Below are positions 1-6,110 of a stretch of DNA of 6,228 nucleotides, piece by piece. The translations under genes and the position numbers were made by a program. Position 1 is the first letter of the stretch, and each line of letters opens with the position of its first letter. The notes beneath the pieces were generated by a model that was given only the letters and a program-made list of their open reading frames with translations, did not search any database and had not been told where the DNA came from. The stretch spans positions 1 to 6,228 of the forward strand of contig JAWLCG010000309.1 in assembly GCA_041687295.1 (NCBI GenBank). Direction: 5' to 3'. The stretch comes from JAWLCG01 sp041687295. Lineage in GTDB: Bacteria > Planctomycetota > Phycisphaerae > SM23-33 > FEN-1343.

Positions 1-2
1 TG

Positions 3-1253
3 GTGATCCAGGGCGGCCGACGGCTCAAGGGTACCGTGCCGATCAGCGGCAGCAAGAACGCGGCCCTGCCGATCATGGCGGCGACGATCCTCGCGCAGGG
101 GCCCAGCCGAATCCGGCGAGTGCCGGATTTGGCCGACATCGCCAGCCTGGCCGAGCTGCTGGGCGAGCTGGGCGTCCGCGTGGAGCGCCAGGACGGCGAC
201 CTGCAGCTGGAGGTCGTCGACGAGAGCAACGCCTTCGCCCGCTACGACCTGGTCCGCAAGATGCGGGCGAGCATCTGCGTGCTGGGCCCGCTGCTGGCCA
301 AGCGTGGGCAGGCCCGCGTGGCCATGCCCGGCGGCTGTGCCATCGGCGCCCGCCCGGTCGATCTGCACCTGCGCGGCATGGAGGCCCTGGGCGCCACGAT
401 CACGCTCGAGCACGGCGACATCGTCGCCACCGCCCCCCGCCTGCGCGGGGCGGAGATCTTCATGGGCGGGCCCTTCGGCTCGACCGTCCTGGGCACGGCC
501 AACGTCATGATGGCCGCCACGCTCGCCGAGGGCAGCACGCTGCTGGAGTGCGCCGCCTGCGAGCCGGAGGTCGCCGACCTGGCCGACTTCCTCAACGCCA
601 TGGGCGCCCGCATCAGCGGCGCCGGCACGCCGCGGATCGTCATCGAGGGCGTGCCCGCGCTGACCGGCTGCGAGCACACCGTCATTCCCGACCGCATCGA
701 GGCGGGCACGTTCATGTGCGCCGCGGCCATCACCAACGGCGACGTCCGCCTGCGGAACGTCCGGCTGGACCACATGATGGCCGTCGTCGACCGCCTCCGC
801 GAGATCGGCGTCCTCGTCGAGCGCGACAACGGCGAGGTCATCGTCTCAAGCACCCGCCGGCTGCTGCCGATCGAGCTGACCACCCAGCCCTACCCGGGCT
901 TTCCCACCGATCTGCAGGCGCAGGTGATGGCCCTGGTCTGCCTGGCCGAGGGCAACAGCGTGCTGACCGAGAAGATCTACCCCGACCGTTTCCTGCACAC
1001 CGCCGAGCTGGCCCGCATGGGCGCCCACATCCGCAAGGAGGGCCCCACGGCCGTCGTCACCGGCTGTCGCCAGCTCATCGGGGCGCCCGTGATGGCGTCG
1101 GACCTGCGGGCCTCGGCCGCCCTGGTGCTGGCCGGCCTGGCCGCCAGCGGCACCACCATCGTCAACCGCGTCTATCACATCGACCGCGGCTACGAGTGCA
1201 TCGAGGGCAAGCTCGGCGCCCTCGGCGCCGACATCATCCGCGTCCCGGAGTAG
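3..1253 (+). CDS. murA: UDP-N-acetylglucosamine 1-carboxyvinyltransferase MurA, 5' end cut off
   Basis: MurA transfers enolpyruvate from phosphoenolpyruvate to UDP-GlcNAc, the first committed step of peptidoglycan synthesis in the cytoplasm. The 416 visible residues cover almost the whole two-lobed EPSP-synthase fold (E. coli MurA has 419). Residues matching the family's active site are present: Lys18 in SGSKNAAL (E. coli Lys22), Arg88 in KMRAS (Arg91), the catalytic Cys112 in PGGCAIGARPVDLHL (Cys115), Arg117 (Arg120), Asp303 in PGFPTDLQAQ (Asp305) and Arg395 in YHIDRGYE (Arg397). The cysteine, rather than aspartate, is the form usually inhibited by fosfomycin. The GTG at position 3 lines up with an internal Val of the usual N-terminus (xxVIQGG). 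The preceding codon ends in TG (Leu or Met), so the true start is probably a few codons outside the window. The gene ends in TAG. The next gene is 1.1 kb away, so no operon partner is seen downstream. Identification is near certain; only the start is open. Confidence 0.97.
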   Translation: MIQGGRRLKGTVPISGSKNAALPIMAATILAQGPSRIRRVPDLADIASLAELLGELGVRVERQDGDLQLEVVDESNAFARYDLVRKMRASICVLGPLLAKRGQARVAMPGGCAIGARPVDLHLRGMEALGATITLEHGDIVATAPRLRGAEIFMGGPFGSTVLGTANVMMAATLAEGSTLLECAACEPEVADLADFLNAMGARISGAGTPRIVIEGVPALTGCEHTVIPDRIEAGTFMCAAAITNGDVRLRNVRLDHMMAVVDRLREIGVLVERDNGEVIVSSTRRLLPIELTTQPYPGFPTDLQAQVMALVCLAEGNSVLTEKIYPDRFLHTAELARMGAHIRKEGPTAVVTGCRQLIGAPVMASDLRASAALVLAGLAASGTTIVNRVYHIDRGYECIEGKLGALGADIIRVPE

Positions 1254-1277
1254 CTCCGCGCCCGAGCCCGTCGACAA

Positions 1278-1309
1278 GTCGCTGCGTCACTGCGTCGCTG
1301 CGTTGATGC
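1278..1309. repeat. Imperfect 16-bp tandem repeat, two units
   Basis: Units gtcgctgcgtcactgc (1278-1293) and gtcgctgcgttgatgc (1294-1309) agree at 13 of 16 positions and abut directly, 24 bp after the murA stop. No function is apparent. It may be slippage debris or part of a dispersed repeat. Confidence 0.6.
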
Positions 1310-1344
1310 GCGGTGACCGTATCGCTTGATACACTTTCTCCAAG

Positions 1345-1365
1345 CCCACGGATGCAATCCGTGGG
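1345..1365. repeat. 9-bp perfect hairpin downstream of murA
   Basis: Arms cccacggat (1345-1353) and atccgtggg (1357-1365) are exact reverse complements around a GCA loop. This is the strongest stem between murA and the repeat pair and starts 92 bp after the murA stop. There is no T-tract on either side, so it is not a classical intrinsic terminator. It could still mark the murA transcript end or be a dispersed palindromic repeat. Confidence 0.55.
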
Positions 1366-1535
1366 GATCCCGTCCGGGCTGCAGCGCAGGGTCTCAACGT
1401 CCCCTGGGTCCTCCGCCGCTTGACGCCGCCCCGTCTTCCTCCCTCCGCGCGCTGCGCTTCAGCGAAGCTCTGCCCCTCCTGTACCCCTAACGTGTAGAAC
1501 TACGATCTTCTGTAGCGATTCCTCCAGCCCCACTA

Positions 1536-1590
1536 CCAGAGAAACAGCCTGGGGCTCTGCCCCAGCCCCCGGGATTTATCGCTTTGAGGC
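1536..1590 (+). repeat. Palindromic repeat element, copy A
   Basis: This is one copy of a roughly 57-bp element whose second copy lies inverted at 1734-1793. Shared blocks are aaacagc, ggggctctgcccc (1551-1563), cccccgggattt (1566-1577) and tcgctttg. Roughly five in six positions agree, with a few 1-2-base gaps. Each copy has its own small hairpin; here it is TGGGGC/GCCCCA (1550-1555 and 1559-1564) with a TCT loop. The architecture resembles REP/BIME-type dispersed palindromic elements, but the family cannot be named from one locus. Confidence 0.75.
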
Positions 1591-1733
1591 CCCCCGCAGA
1601 ATGCAATGGGCGGCATCTCCAGGAGACGCTGCCCGCGCTGTACGGCCATCCTGACGGCGCTCGGGTCGCTCTTCAGCGCCAGCGTTGCCCGATCCTCCGT
1701 CAGGACACCCAAAGCTTGCCCGCACATGCCGGT

Positions 1734-1793
1734 GGCCCCAAAGCGACAAATCCCGGGGGTGTGGGGGCAGAGCCCCCGCGCTGTTTCCTCTGG
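1734..1793 (-). repeat. Palindromic repeat element, copy B (inverted)
   Basis: Read on the - strand, this matches copy A at 1536-1590, including the 13-base block (1764-1776 on the + strand) and the 12-base block (1748-1759). Its internal hairpin is GGGGGC/GCCCCC (1763-1768 and 1772-1777) with an AGA loop. The two copies could pair across the 143-bp spacer. No transposase is nearby, so any movement would have needed one supplied from elsewhere. Confidence 0.75.
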
Positions 1794-1827
1794 ACCACCG
1801 GGCCGCGGTACGGATTCAGGTTGCGTT

Positions 1828-1842
1828 GCGGGCGAAGCCCGC
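1828..1842. repeat. Short palindrome next to repeat copy B
   Basis: GCGGGC (1828-1833) and GCCCGC (1837-1842) pair around a GAA loop, followed by a run of eight G. This is a simple GC hairpin 35 bp beyond repeat copy B and may be an outer part of the same mosaic of palindromes. Confidence 0.4.
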
Positions 1843-1994
1843 GGGGGGGGCTCTTCCTTGCCCCTGGGTCCTATCCCCCGGCCCGGCATCTGCGCGGTCT
1901 GTATCGTAGGGTGCGTCTGTTCGGATCAGGCCAGATGGACCAACTCCGGTCCCGGCAGGGTGCAGGAATCTGGGGCACGTGCGGACCGGCTTAC

Positions 1995-2022
1995 TAAAGT
2001 GGCCCCCCGAACACGACGATTC
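1995..2022 (+). promoter_or_regulatory. Candidate sigma-28 (FliA-type) promoter of the flagellin gene
   Basis: TAAAGT (1995-2000) and GACGAT (2015-2020) resemble the two halves of the FliA consensus, TAAA-N15-GCCGATAA. The TAAA is exact and five of the six bases GCCGAT match, but the final AA is absent. The spacer is 16 rather than 15. An A-rich TAAAGT stands out in this GC-rich DNA, and flagellin genes are classic sigma-28 targets. Against it: the ATG lies about 340 bp downstream, which is far for a flagellin promoter. I found no better sigma-28 match closer to the ATG. A TTGCT at 2310-2314 gives half of a sigma-54 site but lacks the invariant GG upstream. Confidence 0.4.
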
Positions 2023-2027
2023 GACCG

Positions 2028-2358
2028 GTGCCGAGCTCTGTCCGGATGGTCCGGACTGATCGGTGACAACGTCGTATGGCCATTCACCGTTGCGAGCCGA
2101 GGGCCCCGGTCTTGCAGCGGTGCCGCCGAGCCTGCCTCAGGCCGGCGGAGGCCATACCAGTTGCGGTGGTGGAATCGCCGCAGGAACGGGCAAGACGCTC
2201 CCCGGGCGCACGGTTGCGCCTCACGGTGGACGGCGAAAGGGATGCGCCGCCGCCGGGCCTTCGGGCAGGGGAGGACCAGGCCCTGTGTGGTCAACATGTG
2301 CCGGCCCGGTTGCTCCGGGCCCAGACAGAGCGGACAAAACCGCGACTGGGAGACTGCG
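2028..2358 (+). promoter_or_regulatory. Potential structured 5' leader of the flagellin mRNA
   Basis: If transcription starts just after the candidate promoter, the leader is about 330 nt and contains four clear stem-loops. Stem 1 is GTCCGGA/TCCGGAC (2040-2046 and 2050-2056), perfect with a TGG loop. Stem 2 spans 2123-2148: CCGCCG/CGGCGG stacked on GCCTG/CAGGC with one bulged A (2129) and a CCT loop, 11 bp in all. Stem 3 is GGCGCA/TGCGCC (2205-2210 and 2215-2220). Stem 4 is GGCCCGG/CCGGGCC (2303-2309 and 2315-2321) with a TTGCT loop, 37 nt before the ATG. I recognised no known riboswitch; the cyclic-di-GMP GEMM core is not present. Short GC hairpins arise easily in such DNA, so function is inferred. 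Confidence 0.35.
2348..2352 (+). promoter_or_regulatory. Ribosome binding site of the flagellin gene
   Basis: GGGAG ends six bases before the ATG at 2359. This site fixes the flagellin start at 2359, where the encoded protein begins with the canonical flagellin N-terminus, rather than at the far upstream in-frame ATG at 1606. Confidence 0.8.
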
Positions 2359-3741
2359 ATGAGTCGAATCAACACCAACGTGACTTCGCTGATCAGTTCT
2401 CGCATCCTGAACGACAACAACAAGTCGCTCAACAAGTCGCTGGAGCGGCTGAGCACGGGCCTGCGGATCAACCGCGGTGCGGACGACCCGGCCGGCCTGA
2501 TCGCCAGCGAGAACCTGCGGGCCGAGAAGGCCTCCATCGGCGCCGCCATCGGCAACGCCGAGCGCGCCAGCTCGATCATCTCGACCGCCGAGGGTGCCCT
2601 GACCGAGATCTCCAGCAAGCTGATCAAGCTGCAGGAGCTCGTCAGCCAGGCCGCCAGCAGCGGCGGTCTGACCCCTGAGGAGGTCGAGGCCAACCAGGTG
2701 CAGGTGGACGGTATCGTCAACTCGATCAACCGCATCGCCAGCCAGACGAGCTTCCAGGGCGTCAAGCTGCTCGACGGCTCGCAGGCGATCCAGGCCAGCG
2801 GCGGCGGCGACATCGAGGACCTGCAGGTCCACTCGGCCAAGCTCGGCGACGCCGACACGATGGATCTGGACATGACCGTGACGGCCGCCACCACGGCCAC
2901 CGTGGCCGCCCCGGCCGGTGCCCTGTCGGCCGACCAGACCATCGAGATCAGCGGCGCCAAGGGTTCGCACGTGTTCAGCTTCGCCAACGGCGCGACCCTG
3001 GCCGAGGTCTCCGACGCCATCAACGCCGTCAAGGAGGTCACCGGTGTCAGCGCAGCCGCCGGCGCGCTGAACAGCATCGAGTACGGGGCTGACCAGTTCG
3101 TCCGCGTTCGCGTCCTCAGTGGCGCCGGCGGCGGCTACGCCGATGCCTTCCAGGAGGGCACCGACTCGAAGGTCACGGTCAACGGCATGGCCGCCACCGT
3201 CAGCGGGCGCGACGTCTCGCTGCGGACCAGCACGCTGAGCCTGGACTTCAAGTTGGCCAGCGAGACCGACGGCACCGGCGCTAACGCCCAGACGATCACC
3301 ATCACCGGCGGCGGCGCGAAGTTCCAACTGAGCCCCAACGCCGGCATGGCCGGCTACGAGGTGATCGGCATCAACTCGGTCGCCGCCCACGACCTGGGCG
3401 CCGACGCCATCGGCTTCCTGTCGGACATCACCACCGGCCGGGAGTACAACCTCACCGACGACGCCGAGAAGGCGATGAATATCGTCAAGTCGGCCGTCAA
3501 GCAGGTCGCCAGCATGCGTGGCCGACTGGGCAGCTTCCAGACCGACTCGCTGGGCTCGACGATCAACAGCCTCAACGTCGCCATGGAGAACGTCACGGCG
3601 GCGGAGTCGGCCATCCGCGACACAGACTTCGCGGCCGAGACCGCCAACATGACCCGCAGCCAGATCCTCGTCAACGCCGCCACCAGCGTCCTGGCGATGG
3701 CCAACGCGGCGCCCCAGAGCGTCCTGGGCCTGCTGCGGTAA
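2359..3741 (+). CDS. Flagellin (flagellar filament protein)
   Basis: Flagellin is exported by the flagellar type III apparatus and polymerises into the filament. The 460-residue protein has the conserved N-terminal D0/D1 region at about residues 1-140 (MSRINTNVTSLISSRILN, then LERLSTGLRINRGADDPAGLIASE, ending in SFQGVKLLDG). The C-terminal region is at about 370-460 (RGRLGSFQTDSL, AESAIRDTDFAAE, ending VLGLLR). The variable middle carries a segment like the flagellin/hook IN motif (about 190-235, FANGATLAEVSDAINAVKEVTGVSA) and a GAKFQLSPN...GINSVAAHDLG section (about 319-347). There is no cysteine and no cleaved signal peptide, as expected for type III export. The segment matching the Salmonella TLR5 contact LQRVRELAVQ reads LIKLQELVSQ here, with Lys at the Arg90 position. 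Start chosen from the ribosome binding site and the family N-terminus. The gene appears monocistronic: a terminator follows and no fliS, fliW, fliD or csrA is adjacent. I leave the symbol blank because paralogue naming (fliC, flaA, hag) cannot be decided here. Confidence 0.96.
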   Translation: MSRINTNVTSLISSRILNDNNKSLNKSLERLSTGLRINRGADDPAGLIASENLRAEKASIGAAIGNAERASSIISTAEGALTEISSKLIKLQELVSQAASSGGLTPEEVEANQVQVDGIVNSINRIASQTSFQGVKLLDGSQAIQASGGGDIEDLQVHSAKLGDADTMDLDMTVTAATTATVAAPAGALSADQTIEISGAKGSHVFSFANGATLAEVSDAINAVKEVTGVSAAAGALNSIEYGADQFVRVRVLSGAGGGYADAFQEGTDSKVTVNGMAATVSGRDVSLRTSTLSLDFKLASETDGTGANAQTITITGGGAKFQLSPNAGMAGYEVIGINSVAAHDLGADAIGFLSDITTGREYNLTDDAEKAMNIVKSAVKQVASMRGRLGSFQTDSLGSTINSLNVAMENVTAAESAIRDTDFAAETANMTRSQILVNAATSVLAMANAAPQSVLGLLR

Positions 3742-3778
3742 GTCCGAAACGATCTCTTTCGAGCTTGGAGGAGTGCCA

Positions 3779-3814
3779 GGAGGGGCCGGCTGCCCGTAAG
3801 GGGCCGGCCCCTCC
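3779..3814 (+). terminator. Stem-loop terminator of the flagellin gene
   Basis: GGAGGGGCCGGC (3779-3790) and GCCGGCCCCTCC (3803-3814) form a perfect 12-bp stem around a 12-nt loop, beginning 37 bp after the flagellin TAA. Only GCTT follows instead of a long T-tract, which is common in high-GC genomes. The stem strength and position directly after the gene make a transcription terminator or 3'-end stabiliser the best reading. Confidence 0.7.
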
Positions 3815-3859
3815 GCTTGCGCGCGGGCGGTCTGCGAGAAACAAGAGCAGAAGGTGGGC

Positions 3860-3898
3860 CACAGAGACACAGAGGACACAGAGGAAGAAGCACAGAGG
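3860..3898. repeat. CACAGAG short repeat cluster
   Basis: CACAGAG occurs four times (from 3860, 3868, 3877 and 3891): three copies run nearly in tandem at 8-9-bp spacing, and the fourth follows after AGAAG. The purine-rich, GA-heavy composition contrasts sharply with the surrounding DNA. Similar CACAGAGG-type repeats are familiar as dispersed intergenic repeats in bacterial genomes, but whether this one is dispersed cannot be told from the window. Confidence 0.65.
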
Positions 3899-3918
3899 GT
3901 CTTAGACTCGGTATATAG

Positions 3919-3936
3919 CCCCGGGCTTGCCCGGGG
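3919..3936. repeat. 8-bp perfect hairpin upstream of the membrane protein gene
   Basis: CCCCGGGC (3919-3926) and GCCCGGGG (3929-3936) are exact reverse complements separated by TT, followed by TCTT. It lies 20 bp after the CACAGAG cluster. It may be a weak terminator, a leader hairpin or part of a composite repeat with that cluster. Confidence 0.5.
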
Positions 3937-4040
3937 TCTTCGATGGCGGAGGGGCGGAAGGGTGCCTCCCCCGCCGCGCGTCGATTGCGCCATCCTCTAC
4001 GCGCAGTTGACGGGGCGGCCTTCGCGGCCGACAGTTACGC

Positions 4041-4045
4041 GGAGG
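4041..4045 (+). promoter_or_regulatory. Ribosome binding site of the membrane protein gene
   Basis: GGAGG lies nine bases before the ATG at 4055. It supports that ATG over the in-frame GTG at 3854, and the protein then begins directly with a hydrophobic helix. Confidence 0.75.
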
Positions 4046-4054
4046 CTTGGGCGC

Positions 4055-6097
4055 ATGACTCTGCGGGCCGTGACACTGGGCATCGTCGCCGCCGTGGCCA
4101 TCGCGGCGCTGACCTACCTCAACGACTGGGTGTATCGACTCTACTGGCTGGTGGCCAATCATCTGCCCGTCAGCGTGTATGGGGCGGTGCTGCTGGTGGT
4201 GCTGGGGCTCAACCCGCTGCTGCGCCGGCTGCAGGCGACGTGGGCCTTCGACCGGCGCGAACTGGCGGTGATGGTCGCCCTGGCCCTGGTCGGGGCGGGC
4301 CTGGGTGGAGCGGGGCTGCTGCGGAACTTCCCAACTGTCTTGGCGGCCATGCTGCAGCGCGAGCGGACCGACGTCACCTGGCAGCGCACGGCCGTGCTGG
4401 ACTACGTTCCGCCGGCCATGCTGCCCGAAGTGACCGACGAGGAGACCTTCGAGCCGACCCTCGGCGTGCTGCGCGGGGGGCTGCGTTCCTCGGCCGAGCC
4501 GCACGTGTCGCTGCGCCGCGTGCCGTGGGAGCCGTGGCACCGTACGCTGGCGGTGTGGGGGCCGCTGATCCTGTTGACGCTGGGCGGCATGATCGCCCTG
4601 GGCCTGATCCTGCACCGTCAGTGGAGCGACCACGAGCGCCTGCGCTACCCCATTGCCGAGTTCGCCACCGCCCTGATCGACACCGACCGGGGCCGATGGC
4701 CGGCGGTGTTCCGGGCGGGGGGCTTCTGGATCGCCCTGGCGGCGGTGGGGGCGGTGCACCTGGTCAACGGCCTGGCCGCCTGGAAGCCCAACATGGTGCA
4801 GGTGCCGATGTATCTGGACCTCTCGGCGGTGGGGGTCCGCTGGCCCGGCCTGACCCAGGGCGTGGGGGCCTGGGACGTGCTGCACCCGGAGCTGTACATC
4901 TCGGCGGCGGCGTTCGTGTTCTTCATGCGCTCGGAGGTGGGGCTGAGCCTGGGCATCTCGGCGGGACTGATGATGCTCGTCAGCGCCTGGCTGATCGGCT
5001 ACGGCGTGGACTTCGCCGGCAATCAGGCGGCCGGCGGCTACCGCGAGTGGCTCAGCTTCGGGGCCTACGTGGGCTTCGTGGGGGTGATTCTCTACACGGG
5101 GCGCCACCACTTCGCCCTGCTGGCTCGGCGGGCGGTGGGGCTGGCCCGGCCCAGCCCGGAGGCCCCGCCGGCGAGCGTCTGGGCGATGCGGGCCTTCGTC
5201 CTGTGCATGGTGGGGCTTGGGGGCCTGCTGGGCTGGCTGAGCGACAGCTGGCTGGTGGGCGGTGTCATCGTGGTGCTGCTGGTGGTGCAGATGGTGGTCG
5301 TCGCCCGCATCAGCGCCGAGGCGGGGCTGTTCCACATCGGGCTGATCTGGTCGCCGCTGGCGGTGCTGCTGGGGCTGCTGGGCGCGACGGCGGCCGGGCC
5401 GACCGGCCTGCTGGTGGCCGGCCTGGTCGGCGGCGCGCTGCTGATGGACCCCCGCGAGACGATGCTGCCCTTCGTGGTCAACTCGCTTCGGCTGTGCGAG
5501 AACGTCCAGGCCCCCGTGGGCCGAACGACCCGGTGGATGGCCGTGGCGCTGCTGCTGGCCCTGCCGGCGGGGCTGGGCGTGACGATGTGGGCGATGTACA
5601 ACTGGGGCCTGTCGGCCGACAACTGGAGCACCGCCTGGGTCCCGGGCATCGTCGTCGACACCGTCGCCCGCGAGGTCGACCGCATGGGCCAGCTGGGCCT
5701 GCTCACCCAGGCCGTCGAGGCCGGCGACGCGGGGCGGCTCGCCGCCATCGCGCCCGAGCGGGAGTTTCTGCTGGCGGCGGGCCTGGGCCTGGCCGGCGTG
5801 CTGGCGCTGGGGGCGGCGAGGCTCCGTTGGACGTGGTGGCCTCTGCACCCGGTGCTGCTGGTGGTGGCGGGCACCTGGGCCATGCAGAAGCTGGCGGCCT
5901 CGATCCTGCTGGGCTGGCTGGTCCGCACCGCCCTGGTCCGCCTCGGCGGCGCCCACCGCCTCGAGCAGGTCCGCCCGGCCATCATCGGCCTGATCGTCGG
6001 CGACCTGCTGGGCGCCCTGGCCTGGAGCGCCGTCGGCGCCCTCTACGCCGCCGCCACCGGCCTGCGCCCGCCCATCTACAACCCCTATACGGGGTAG
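4055..6097 (+). CDS. Large polytopic membrane protein, DUF6785/DUF6784-like
   Basis: This 680-residue integral inner-membrane protein has unknown function. I estimate about 14-16 hydrophobic segments, for example residues 4-22, 38-56, 69-89, 166-187, 222-242, 296-317, 333-349, 378-396, 399-417, 427-446, 494-514, 571-589, 598-622 and 641-665. A soluble loop lies at about 90-165 (RTDVTWQRTAVLDYVPP, then VPWEPWHRTLAVWGP). Next comes the stretch HRQWSDHERLRYPIAEFATAL (187-207), which I associate with DUF6785. The C-terminal part (WWPLHPVLLVVAGTWAMQKL, then VRPAIIGLIVGDLLGALAW) looks like DUF6784. From memory these domains resemble oligopeptide-transporter-like membrane proteins, but neither substrate nor direction is known. 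Another loop at about 515-570 separates the two halves. Start chosen from GGAGG nine bases upstream; extending to 3854 would add repeat-derived sequence. The gene stands alone, 313 bp after flagellin and without a visible partner. Membrane topology is near certain; the domain assignment is from recall. Confidence 0.9.
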   Translation: MTLRAVTLGIVAAVAIAALTYLNDWVYRLYWLVANHLPVSVYGAVLLVVLGLNPLLRRLQATWAFDRRELAVMVALALVGAGLGGAGLLRNFPTVLAAMLQRERTDVTWQRTAVLDYVPPAMLPEVTDEETFEPTLGVLRGGLRSSAEPHVSLRRVPWEPWHRTLAVWGPLILLTLGGMIALGLILHRQWSDHERLRYPIAEFATALIDTDRGRWPAVFRAGGFWIALAAVGAVHLVNGLAAWKPNMVQVPMYLDLSAVGVRWPGLTQGVGAWDVLHPELYISAAAFVFFMRSEVGLSLGISAGLMMLVSAWLIGYGVDFAGNQAAGGYREWLSFGAYVGFVGVILYTGRHHFALLARRAVGLARPSPEAPPASVWAMRAFVLCMVGLGGLLGWLSDSWLVGGVIVVLLVVQMVVVARISAEAGLFHIGLIWSPLAVLLGLLGATAAGPTGLLVAGLVGGALLMDPRETMLPFVVNSLRLCENVQAPVGRTTRWMAVALLLALPAGLGVTMWAMYNWGLSADNWSTAWVPGIVVDTVAREVDRMGQLGLLTQAVEAGDAGRLAAIAPEREFLLAAGLGLAGVLALGAARLRWTWWPLHPVLLVVAGTWAMQKLAASILLGWLVRTALVRLGGAHRLEQVRPAIIGLIVGDLLGALAWSAVGALYAAATGLRPPIYNPYTG

Positions 6098-6110
6098 CAG
6101 CCCAGTCGAT

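Larger units (their letters stand above)
1254..2358. other. 1.1-kb non-coding region rich in short repeats and hairpins
   Basis: No convincing gene lies here. An open frame runs from 1606 into the flagellin gene, and another runs on the - strand from 1889 to 1533. Their translations are rich in Arg, Gly, Pro, Ser and Cys and match no protein I know, as expected for stop-poor GC-rich DNA. The left part (about 1278-1880) holds a 16-bp imperfect tandem repeat, several short hairpins and an inverted pair of roughly 57-bp repeats. The right part (about 1995-2358) appears to be the promoter and leader of the flagellin gene. The stretch 1480-1525 is locally richer in A and T, but I could not assign a function to it. 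Confidence 0.75.
3742..4054. other. Intergenic region between flagellin and the membrane protein gene
   Basis: This 313-bp gap holds the flagellin terminator, a cluster of CACAGAG repeats and a perfect hairpin at 3919-3936. It also has a weaker hairpin pairing GGCGG (3945-3949) with CCGCC (3971-3975), and a CGGCC/GGCCG stem at 4016-4020 and 4026-4030 just before the ribosome binding site. The frame of the next gene is open back to a GTG at 3854, but that extension translates the CACAGAG repeat and the palindromes, so I treat it as non-coding. A TTGACG at 4007-4012 has no convincing -10 partner. Confidence 0.7.

Noticed and set aside
1533..1889. 118-codon - strand open frame covering the repeat pair
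   Set aside because: Both ends are translated repeat DNA and I saw no convincing ribosome binding site or recognisable domain; only the spacer part is kept as a low-interest finding.
2186..2250. Cyclic-di-GMP (GEMM) riboswitch suggested by GGGCAAGAC and GCGAAAGGG fragments before a motility gene
   Set aside because: The conserved core around the binding pocket (GACGCAAAGC-like) and the tetraloop-receptor arrangement are absent.
2297..2314. Sigma-54 type promoter with TTGCT at 2310-2314
   Set aside because: The -24 element lacks the invariant GG at the required spacing, and the TTGCT is simply the loop of the GGCCCGG/CCGGGCC hairpin.
1606..2358. A 251-codon in-frame N-terminal extension of flagellin from the ATG at 1606
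   Set aside because: The translation is low-complexity, Arg/Gly/Ser/Cys-rich and covers the repeat pair. The ATG at 2359 has a good ribosome binding site and begins with the canonical flagellin N-terminus.
2221..3993. Long - strand open frame opposite the flagellin gene
   Set aside because: Shadow frame produced by GC-rich codon positions; the + strand flagellin is unmistakable and the - strand translation resembles no known protein.
3854..4054. GTG start at 3854 for the membrane protein, adding 67 residues
   Set aside because: The added residues translate the CACAGAG cluster and hairpins. The ATG at 4055 has GGAGG nine bases upstream and starts directly with a membrane helix.
6082..6094. 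CCCC-TATAC-GGGG mini-hairpin at the end of the membrane protein gene
   Set aside because: Only 4 bp, inside coding sequence and explained by the final codons; too weak to call.
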